From assembly GCA_937901455.1 (NCBI GenBank), contig CALDIA010000136.1, positions 1-6,161 on the forward strand: a stretch of DNA of 6,161 bases. The letters run 5' to 3'. Shown piece after piece: positions 1-4,991 of the stretch. The stretch is from an uncultured Bacteroidales bacterium. Lineage in GTDB: Bacteria; Bacteroidota; Bacteroidia; Bacteroidales; WCHB1-69. The notes beneath the pieces were generated by a model that made no database searches, was not told the DNA's origin, and was given only the letters and a program-made list of their open reading frames with translations. The first letter of the stretch is position 1. The number at the start of each line of letters is the position of its first letter. The translations under genes and the position numbers were made by a program.

Positions 1-586
1 CGTTGAGGAGGGCGATCATCCTCTGCTGCTGCGCTATGGCGGCGTCGAGCTTCGCGGTGACGGCGTCGAGATAGTTGGCTATGGCGGCTTGCTCTTTCTC
101 ACTCGGCAAAACAAATGGTATATCTTTCATCGAATTAGGATCCAAATCCCATTGATCTACGCGAATGCCTTTTGAATACTGCATAAAAAAGCCCACATAG
201 GCTTTGCTTCGAATCGCTATTGAAAAGAACTTTGGATTTACACCTCTAAGTTTACAGGTAAAATATGCAGGACTTACGATGCCATCGTATTCAGAAACGC
301 CATAAGAGCCTTGCCAAGATTTCATCTTATTAATCACAAAATCTCCAGCTTTCAAATGCTTATATCCATTCAAATCATCAGGGATAAAATTATGATTTTC
401 TTCTTTATTGTCTTTGTCTCTAAGTATCACACCCTTTTCACGAGTTACGGAAAGCAATTGGCTGTCTCCATGACCTTTTTCCGAGAATAGTGTCAAAAAG
501 TTGCGTAAATGCTTCACTTCCCAATGGCTTGGGATTTCTCCGAGCCACTGCGTGCCGGTGGGTTTGTATGAGGGGTATCGGTTCAT
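1..586 (-). CDS. hsdS: Type I restriction-modification specificity subunit HsdS (5' part; 3' end beyond window)
   Basis: HsdS is the DNA-recognition subunit of a type I restriction-modification complex and directs HsdM (and HsdR) to a bipartite site. I translated 195 codons from the ATG at 586-584 without a stop; the frame leaves the window at position 1. The N-terminus MNRYPSYKPTGTQWLGEIP followed by SHWE is the classic start of a target recognition domain in this family. Residues about 20-158 form TRD1, and residues 160-195 (LPSEKEQAAIANYLD, then TAKLDAAIAQQQRMIALL) are the conserved end of the TRD plus the start of the central spacer helix. TRD2 would lie outside. The ATG overlaps the TGA of the upstream nuclease gene as ATGA, which suggests translational coupling and supports this start. 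The TRD1 part is AT-rich (about 36% GC over 121-480), while 1-120 is about 58% GC, which suggests TRD exchange. HsdM and HsdR are not visible here. Confidence 0.93.
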   Translation of the reverse strand, partial: MNRYPSYKPTGTQWLGEIPSHWEVKHLRNFLTLFSEKGHGDSQLLSVTREKGVILRDKDNKEENHNFIPDDLNGYKHLKAGDFVINKMKSWQGSYGVSEYDGIVSPAYFTCKLRGVNPKFFSIAIRSKAYVGFFMQYSKGIRVDQWDLDPNSMKDIPFVLPSEKEQAAIANYLDAVTAKLDAAIAQQQRMIALLN

Positions 587-1761
587 GGTTGGTCGTTTTG
601 TTTGTAGTCGTCTTCGGAGAAATTCGCCAACAAGTAATCGCGTATTTCGTCTTCCGAAGGCAGCTGAAGTTTATACTTGCTCACAAAAAGGTTCTGCGAC
701 AGGCCTTCGATGGCATATTTCACGGTGGTTTCGCCATAATCCGTGCATAGCAGGATGCCAACAGGCGGATTGTCGTCATGCTGCATGACCTCGTGCCTGT
801 AATAATTGAGATAGAGATTGAGTTGCGAGGCGTATTCGTGCCTGAAACGGTCAATCTTCAAGTCAACAATCACATGGCATTTCAAGATCCGATGGTAAAA
901 CACCAGATCGGCTTTGAAATAATCGTGGTCAACAAGGATGCGCTTCTGCCGTGCCTCAAAGCAAAACCCCGTACCCATTTCCAGCAAAAACTGTTGCAAA
1001 TGGTTGAGTATCGCAGACTCAAGTTTTGTTTCGGTGAAAACATCCTGCTGCTGCAAGCCGAGAAACTCCAACGACACAGGGTCGTGGATGATGTCGGCGG
1101 CCTCTATCGGGCGGTTGTCGTCGGCCAATTGCTTTTGCAAAGCCTTCTTGTTTTTCGAAAGCCCCATGCGCTCGTAATACAGCGACGACACCTGACGGTC
1201 GAGTTCCTTGACTGTCCAACAGCCCTTTATAGCCTCCTGCTCGTAAAAGGCCCGTTTCAAGGGTTCGGAAATGCCAGAAAGCAAGATCAAGTGCGTGGCC
1301 GAGAGTCGATAAAACAACTTTTCGGGCGGTGTGGCCCATGCTTCTGTGCTTTCCGATAATTTGGCGGTTGCCAACCGCAATTTTTCGTTCTCGGCGCTTT
1401 CTATCTGCAATTTTGCGGTTGCTGACCGCAAAATGTTTGTGTCCGATCCATTATGCAGATAAGCAACCACTTCCATGGCAAGGTTTGGGTATGTGGAATA
1501 CATTTGCCGAAACTCATAAAGACGACGTTCTCCCAATCCTTTTTGCTCAATGCGTTTTGCCAGTTTTTTCAACAGTTGTTCGCCATACTGAGCCCTGTCT
1601 TCTCCATTCTGCTCGTACTCAACAATATAATACCCTATCAACCAGTTACGAGTCGTTAATGCCAAATTGATGGCATGTGCGGCTTGAGTCTGCAACACGT
1701 CTTGCACGCTGGTTATATTGCGAACCAATCCATCGAAATTGTTCTTGGTTTCCATTTTCAT
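583..1761 (-). CDS. DUF1016/YhcG-family PDDEXK nuclease, copy 1
   Basis: This 392-residue protein has the full length usual for the YhcG family. Residues about 10-160 match the DUF1016 N-terminal helical domain (RNWLIGYYIVEYEQNG, AQYGEQLLKKLA, LYEFRQMY). Residues about 170-365 form the PD-(D/E)XK nuclease domain, with E249, GTGFCFEARQKR, D285 in ADLVFYHR, D300-L-K302 and Q313 as the likely catalytic set. It is presumably a cytosolic DNA nuclease; its substrate and its role beside type I systems are not established. Residues about 108-140 hold a two-copy ATAKL repeat encoded by palindromic DNA. The ATG overlaps the TGA of the upstream hsdS-like stub (ATGA), and its own TGA overlaps the hsdS ATG in the same way. 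A second Met at residue 3 is a possible start. The protein is identical to the one at 3097-4275. Confidence 0.92.
   Translation of the reverse strand: MKMETKNNFDGLVRNITSVQDVLQTQAAHAINLALTTRNWLIGYYIVEYEQNGEDRAQYGEQLLKKLAKRIEQKGLGERRLYEFRQMYSTYPNLAMEVVAYLHNGSDTNILRSATAKLQIESAENEKLRLATAKLSESTEAWATPPEKLFYRLSATHLILLSGISEPLKRAFYEQEAIKGCWTVKELDRQVSSLYYERMGLSKNKKALQKQLADDNRPIEAADIIHDPVSLEFLGLQQQDVFTETKLESAILNHLQQFLLEMGTGFCFEARQKRILVDHDYFKADLVFYHRILKCHVIVDLKIDRFRHEYASQLNLYLNYYRHEVMQHDDNPPVGILLCTDYGETTVKYAIEGLSQNLFVSKYKLQLPSEDEIRDYLLANFSEDDYKQNDQP
1361..1433. repeat. Pair of palindromic units inside nuclease copy 1
   Basis: Two related hairpin-forming units lie 51 bp (17 codons) apart: GCGGTTG-C-CAACCGC at 1364-1378 and TTTTGCGGT-TGCTG-ACCGCAAAA at 1411-1433, the latter with 9-bp perfect arms. 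They encode the repeated ATAKL segments in the linker after the DUF1016 N-terminal helices. The same pair recurs at 3875-3947 in copy 3. Confidence 0.8.
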
Positions 1762-1850
1762 CTTAATTTAGTTTTTTCCGTTTCCCAATGCCTCGGAATT
1801 TCTCCGAGCCGTTGCACGCCGGTGGGTTTGTATGAGGGGTATCGGTTCAT
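1758..1850 (-). pseudogene. hsdS 5'-end stub (30 codons) between two nuclease genes
   Basis: From the ATG at 1850-1848 this frame reads MNRYPSYKPTGVQRLGEIP, then RHWE, matching the first 23 residues of the hsdS at 586. It then leaves hsdS homology and ends at TGA 1760-1758. It lies 4 nt after the TAA of the upstream nuclease, and its TGA overlaps the ATG of the next one. The family-conserved Trp of QWLG has become Arg, which fits relaxed selection. It is best read as the remnant of an hsdS start left by recombination, possibly kept as a short coupled leader frame. Identical to 4272-4364. The frame itself is directly visible; that it is translated is inference. Confidence 0.75.
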
Positions 1851-1854
1851 GGGC

Positions 1855-2994
1855 TTAACTTTCATGTTGCAAACGGAAGAACTCTTTCTGCTGTTCTATC
1901 TCGCGGCGCAATTCTTCTTGCGTGGGCATAAAGGTGAGGTATTTTGCCGCATAAAGTTGGTCGTTGCCATTAAGCACCGAGTAATGGGCCACGTCCTCAT
2001 CGGTGTCGGCACAAAGCAAAATCCCGATGGTAGGGTTATGGCCTTCGGGACGCACCATTTCGTCATACATCTTAACATACATATCCATCTGCCCCACATC
2101 CTGATAACTCAGTTTCGTGGTCTTGAGGTCAACAAGCACAAAACATCTCAAATGGTAGTTGTAGAACACCAAATCGAGGTAATAATCCTGCTTTTCCGTA
2201 TGGATATGTTTTTGCCTGTCAACAAAAGCGAACCCCTTCCCCAATTCCATAAGGAAGGGGATCAGGTGGTCGATAATGCTTTTCTCCAAGGTGCTTTCCG
2301 AGTAATCGGGGTTGTTTTTCAGTCCGAGAAACTCAGCAATGACCGGATTTTTCAAGTATTCCAGTTTGTCTTGCAAAGGAGCGGTCAACTCTTTCATCTC
2401 ATCGCGTACCATTTCTTTATTTTGCGACTGAAGCAAACGGTGATAATACTGGCTGCTGACATTGCGTTGCAATGTGCGGGTGCTCCACATTTCATTGGCC
2501 GCCTCGTTTTCGTACCAAGCTCGAGCATCAGCGTTTGGCTCTTGCAGTATGATGCGATAATGTGTCCACGAAAGCCTAACGGGAGATTGGGGACGCAATG
2601 CGTTAATAACGCCATCGGATTTTCCACTCGGCGCGTGGAAAATGTGGACCATATCGTTTTCCATGGATTCTCCACCCACTGCGTGGAAAAACTCAGGCCA
2701 TGCTTGGTAGAACCCTATGTAGTTGTAAAGGTTCGTTTTTGTGAAGCCTTCGCCATATCGTTTTGACAAAGCCTCCGACAAGGCTTTGACCACCTGCTCG
2801 CCATACCCGGCCCGTTGGTCTTTCAACACTTCATGCTGAATGCGGGCTCCCAAAAGCCAGTTCCGTTTGACAAGTGTCTCATTTACGGAACGATAGGCAT
2901 AAACTCGAGCCTGCTCTATGATGGCGCAAGCATCATTGTACAATTCATTCTGGGGTATCATGTTTTTTCCCCTCTTCGATTCTTGATTTCGCAT
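1855..2994 (-). CDS. DUF1016/YhcG-family PDDEXK nuclease, copy 2 (divergent)
   Basis: This 379-residue protein is a full-length DUF1016/YhcG protein, clearly paralogous to but strongly diverged from the copies at 583-1761 and 3097-4275. The N-terminal DUF1016 domain spans about residues 15-150 (KRNWLLGARIQHEVLK, GYGEQVVKALSEALS, LSWTHYR). The PD-(D/E)XK domain spans about 165-350, with E237, GKGFAFVDRQKH, D274 in YLDLVFYN, D289-L-K291 and Q302 as likely active-site residues. Residues about 102-128 carry two related FHA..G segments encoded by palindromic DNA. The start is uncertain: Met12 (2961) is preceded by a purine-rich AGAGGGG at plausible ribosome-binding distance and begins closer to the conserved domain, giving 368 residues. 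There is no ATGA overlap upstream; the preceding stub is frameshifted. The last 30 codons or so are identical in DNA to the end of the short gene at 4369. Function beside the type I system is unknown. Confidence 0.9.
   Translation of the reverse strand: MRNQESKRGKNMIPQNELYNDACAIIEQARVYAYRSVNETLVKRNWLLGARIQHEVLKDQRAGYGEQVVKALSEALSKRYGEGFTKTNLYNYIGFYQAWPEFFHAVGGESMENDMVHIFHAPSGKSDGVINALRPQSPVRLSWTHYRIILQEPNADARAWYENEAANEMWSTRTLQRNVSSQYYHRLLQSQNKEMVRDEMKELTAPLQDKLEYLKNPVIAEFLGLKNNPDYSESTLEKSIIDHLIPFLMELGKGFAFVDRQKHIHTEKQDYYLDLVFYNYHLRCFVLVDLKTTKLSYQDVGQMDMYVKMYDEMVRPEGHNPTIGILLCADTDEDVAHYSVLNGNDQLYAAKYLTFMPTQEELRREIEQQKEFFRLQHES
2619..2690. repeat. Pair of palindromic units inside nuclease copy 2
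   Basis: ATTTTCCAC (2619-2627) and GTGGAAAAT (2635-2643) form perfect 9-bp arms around 7 nt. A second unit 48 bp (16 codons) away, at 2668-2690, has arms TTCTCCAC and GTGGAAAA with one mismatch and again a 7-nt loop. They encode the related FFHAVGGES and IFHAPSGKS segments. The position in the protein matches the palindromes of copy 1, but the sequence is unrelated. Confidence 0.78.
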
Positions 2995-3031
2995 TTTCTA
3001 CTACATTATTTCAAGGTGGTCCATACTACAA

Positions 3032-3100
3032 TTAAACCATTACGATATTGTTTTGCCAGCCACTGTATGCCGGTGGTTTGTATTCGCTGTATCGGTTCAT
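3032..3100 (-). pseudogene. Frameshifted hsdS 5'-end stub
   Basis: The ATG at 3100-3098 overlaps the TGA of the upstream nuclease (ATGA) and reads MNRYSEYKP, then goes out of frame and stops at TAA 3034-3032. Compared with the stub at 4988 and with hsdS, one G is missing in the G run near 3075-3076. Restoring it gives KPTGIQWLA, the usual hsdS sequence, and moves the stop to about 3006. Its SEY start and QWLA ending group it with the stub at 4890-4988 rather than with the PSY type at 586 and 1850. It is a decayed hsdS start. Confidence 0.72.
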
Positions 3101-4275
3101 GGTTGGTCGTTTTGTTTGTAGTCGTCTTCGGAGAAATTCGCCAACAAGTAATCGCGTATTTCGTCTTCCGAAGGCAGCTGAAGTTTATACTTGCTCACAA
3201 AAAGGTTCTGCGACAGGCCTTCGATGGCATATTTCACGGTGGTTTCGCCATAATCCGTGCATAGCAGGATGCCAACAGGCGGATTGTCGTCATGCTGCAT
3301 GACCTCGTGCCTGTAATAATTGAGATAGAGATTGAGTTGCGAGGCGTATTCGTGCCTGAAACGGTCAATCTTCAAGTCAACAATCACATGGCATTTCAAG
3401 ATCCGATGGTAAAACACCAGATCGGCTTTGAAATAATCGTGGTCAACAAGGATGCGCTTCTGCCGTGCCTCAAAGCAAAACCCCGTACCCATTTCCAGCA
3501 AAAACTGTTGCAAATGGTTGAGTATCGCAGACTCAAGTTTTGTTTCGGTGAAAACATCCTGCTGCTGCAAGCCGAGAAACTCCAACGACACAGGGTCGTG
3601 GATGATGTCGGCGGCCTCTATCGGGCGGTTGTCGTCGGCCAATTGCTTTTGCAAAGCCTTCTTGTTTTTCGAAAGCCCCATGCGCTCGTAATACAGCGAC
3701 GACACCTGACGGTCGAGTTCCTTGACTGTCCAACAGCCCTTTATAGCCTCCTGCTCGTAAAAGGCCCGTTTCAAGGGTTCGGAAATGCCAGAAAGCAAGA
3801 TCAAGTGCGTGGCCGAGAGTCGATAAAACAACTTTTCGGGCGGTGTGGCCCATGCTTCTGTGCTTTCCGATAATTTGGCGGTTGCCAACCGCAATTTTTC
3901 GTTCTCGGCGCTTTCTATCTGCAATTTTGCGGTTGCTGACCGCAAAATGTTTGTGTCCGATCCATTATGCAGATAAGCAACCACTTCCATGGCAAGGTTT
4001 GGGTATGTGGAATACATTTGCCGAAACTCATAAAGACGACGTTCTCCCAATCCTTTTTGCTCAATGCGTTTTGCCAGTTTTTTCAACAGTTGTTCGCCAT
4101 ACTGAGCCCTGTCTTCTCCATTCTGCTCGTACTCAACAATATAATACCCTATCAACCAGTTACGAGTCGTTAATGCCAAATTGATGGCATGTGCGGCTTG
4201 AGTCTGCAACACGTCTTGCACGCTGGTTATATTGCGAACCAATCCATCGAAATTGTTCTTGGTTTCCATTTTCAT
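3097..4275 (-). CDS. DUF1016/YhcG-family PDDEXK nuclease, copy 3 (identical to copy 1)
   Basis: This gene encodes the same 392-residue protein as 583-1761, offset by 2514 bp, within a 1370-bp direct repeat. It therefore has the same DUF1016 N-terminal domain, palindromic ATAKL linker, and PD-(D/E)XK residues (E249, D285, D300, K302, Q313). Its ATG overlaps the TGA of the hsdS-like stub at 4364-4272, and its TGA overlaps the ATG of the frameshifted stub at 3100. The difference from copy 1 lies in what follows: copy 1 runs into the living hsdS, while this one runs into a dead hsdS start and then a divergent paralogue. Two identical copies in one operon imply recent duplication, gene conversion, or selection on dosage. 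An assembly duplication is less likely, because the flanking sequences differ on both sides. Confidence 0.92.
   Translation of the reverse strand: MKMETKNNFDGLVRNITSVQDVLQTQAAHAINLALTTRNWLIGYYIVEYEQNGEDRAQYGEQLLKKLAKRIEQKGLGERRLYEFRQMYSTYPNLAMEVVAYLHNGSDTNILRSATAKLQIESAENEKLRLATAKLSESTEAWATPPEKLFYRLSATHLILLSGISEPLKRAFYEQEAIKGCWTVKELDRQVSSLYYERMGLSKNKKALQKQLADDNRPIEAADIIHDPVSLEFLGLQQQDVFTETKLESAILNHLQQFLLEMGTGFCFEARQKRILVDHDYFKADLVFYHRILKCHVIVDLKIDRFRHEYASQLNLYLNYYRHEVMQHDDNPPVGILLCTDYGETTVKYAIEGLSQNLFVSKYKLQLPSEDEIRDYLLANFSEDDYKQNDQP
3875..3947. repeat. Pair of palindromic units inside nuclease copy 3
   Basis: Duplicate of the palindromic pair at 1361-1433, carried within the 1370-bp repeat and encoding the same ATAKL linker repeats. 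Confidence 0.8.
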
Positions 4276-4364
4276 CTTAATTTAGTTTTTTCCGTTTCCC
4301 AATGCCTCGGAATTTCTCCGAGCCGTTGCACGCCGGTGGGTTTGTATGAGGGGTATCGGTTCAT
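4272..4364 (-). pseudogene. hsdS 5'-end stub (30 codons), duplicate copy
   Basis: This is the same 30-codon frame as 1758-1850, inside the second copy of the 1370-bp repeat. It starts 4 nt after the TAA of the shortened DUF1016 gene and ends in a TGA that overlaps the ATG of the nuclease at 4275. Homology to hsdS covers the first 23 codons (through HWE) and then stops. The QWLG Trp is replaced by Arg, so it is not a functional hsdS. Confidence 0.74.
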
Positions 4365-4368
4365 GGGC

Positions 4369-4893
4369 TTAACTTTCATGTTGCAAACGGAAGAACTCTT
4401 TCTGCTGTTCTATCTCGCGGCGCAATTCTTCTTGCGTGGGCATAAAGGTGAGGTATTTGGAAGCGAACAACTGTTTGCTGTCGTTCAGTATGGAATACCA
4501 ATATCTGGCATTTGCATCTTCAACCCTCAACAACGAGCGGTAATGCGTCCATGTCAGATTTGGCACGCGTGCGTACCAAATCTCCAAATCATTGAAATTC
4601 AGATATAATTGGCGGTAATTTCTCAAATCTCTTGCAGAAAAGCCTGTGGCATATTCTTTCGACAAATCTTCAGCGAGAGTGTTAAGCAAACGTTTCCCAT
4701 ACTCAGCGCGTTTCGCGCCATGCTGCTCCTCTTCCACAATTCTCCTCCCCACTTGCCAATAAGTATAGACCATCTCCTTGCTCACATTCTCGTAAGCCTT
4801 GCGAAGCCCATTGTCTATTATAGTACGAACATCACCAATAAGCGCTTTCATACTGTTTGTTTCTTCATTCTCTATTAGCTGTATATCAGTCAT
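4369..4893 (-). CDS. Shortened DUF1016 protein lacking the PDDEXK nuclease domain
   Basis: This 174-residue protein keeps the DUF1016 N-terminal domain (residues about 15-130: VYTYWQVGRRIVEEEQHG, AEYGKRLLNTLAEDLS, LTWTHYRSLLRVEDANARYWY). It then jumps at about residue 133 straight to the family's C-terminal tail (SILNDSKQLFASKYLTF, then MPTQEELRREIEQQKEF). About 200 residues with the D...DLK active site are missing compared with the paralogue at 1855-2994. The frame is intact, so the deletion is in frame, probably at the shared Tyr of ARYWY and the YSxLN tail motif. The last 90 bp are identical to the end of the gene at 1855. The ATG overlaps the TGA of the preceding stub (ATGA), which fixes this start over Met15. 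It may be a non-catalytic binding or regulatory partner, or a decaying remnant; the sequence does not decide. Confidence 0.8.
   Translation of the reverse strand: MTDIQLIENEETNSMKALIGDVRTIIDNGLRKAYENVSKEMVYTYWQVGRRIVEEEQHGAKRAEYGKRLLNTLAEDLSKEYATGFSARDLRNYRQLYLNFNDLEIWYARVPNLTWTHYRSLLRVEDANARYWYSILNDSKQLFASKYLTFMPTQEELRREIEQQKEFFRLQHES
4556..4583. repeat. Palindromic unit inside the shortened DUF1016 gene
   Basis: Arms AGATTTGG (4556-4563) and CCAAATCT (4576-4583) are perfect 8-bp complements around 12 nt, and the loop overlaps a perfect 10-bp palindrome GCACGCGTGC (4563-4572). It encodes EIWYARVPNL just before WTHYR, the same linker position as the palindromes in the other paralogues. Only one unit is present. 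Confidence 0.68.
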
Positions 4894-4988
4894 ACCATTG
4901 TAGTTTTAGTCATTCTTTTATTATTCAACAACTTGCAATTTGCCAGCCACTGCGTGCCGGAGGGTTTGTATTCGCTGTATCGGTTCAT
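4890..4988 (-). pseudogene. hsdS 5'-end stub (32 codons) after the Fic gene
   Basis: The ATG at 4988-4986 follows the Fic TAA by 3 nt and reads MNRYSEYKPSGTQWLA, a good hsdS start, then leaves hsdS homology within a few bases of the GGCAAA at 4937-4943 and continues as unrelated AT-rich codons to TGA 4892-4890. That TGA overlaps the ATG of the shortened DUF1016 gene. Of the four stubs it keeps the most normal hsdS residues (intact QWL). It is a remnant hsdS start, possibly acting as a coupled leader frame. Confidence 0.74.
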
Positions 4989-4991
4989 GGT

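Larger units (their letters stand above)
575..1944. repeat. 1370-bp direct repeat, copy A
   Basis: This stretch matches 3089-4458 at a constant offset of 2514 bp. It spans the hsdS start codons, the whole of nuclease copy 1, the 30-codon stub, and the last 30 codons of nuclease copy 2. No mismatch was found where I compared, and the proteins encoded are identical. The left edge is at the hsdS start (GTATCGGTTCAT on the plus strand) and the right edge lies in a conserved DUF1016 C-terminal coding stretch (KYLTF), so both edges sit in sequences that recur in the locus. Confidence 0.9.
3089..4458. repeat. 1370-bp direct repeat, copy B
   Basis: Partner of 575-1944. Beyond 3089 on the left, the flank switches from the PSY-type hsdS start to the SEY-type stub. 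Beyond 4458 on the right, it switches from nuclease copy 2 to the shortened DUF1016 gene. The two copies enclose the 1144 bp that hold most of nuclease copy 2, so crossing over between them would remove 2514 bp. Confidence 0.9.

Noticed and set aside
575..586. The repeated 12-mer as a site-specific recombinase site (shufflon-like inversion)
   Set aside because: All five copies are in the same orientation, so inversion is not possible between them, and no recombinase gene is visible in the window. Homologous recombination explains the layout as well.
1758..1850. Stub hairpin as a rho-independent terminator
   Set aside because: The stem is only 6 bp and the coding strand after it is A-rich rather than a U tract, so termination is unlikely.
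2233..2260. Inverted repeat CCCCTTCC/GGAAGGGG inside nuclease copy 2
   Set aside because: It encodes the conserved FLMELGKGF segment of the family, so the pairing is probably a by-product of codon choice. It is not at the linker position of the other palindromes and has no T-run to suggest a terminator.
1675..2766. Long plus-strand open frame of 363 codons, and others such as 778-1359, 3292-3873 and 5274-5870
   Set aside because: They lie opposite well-supported minus-strand genes, have no recognisable domains, and read as antisense shadows. Those within the 1370-bp repeat are duplicated only because the real genes are.
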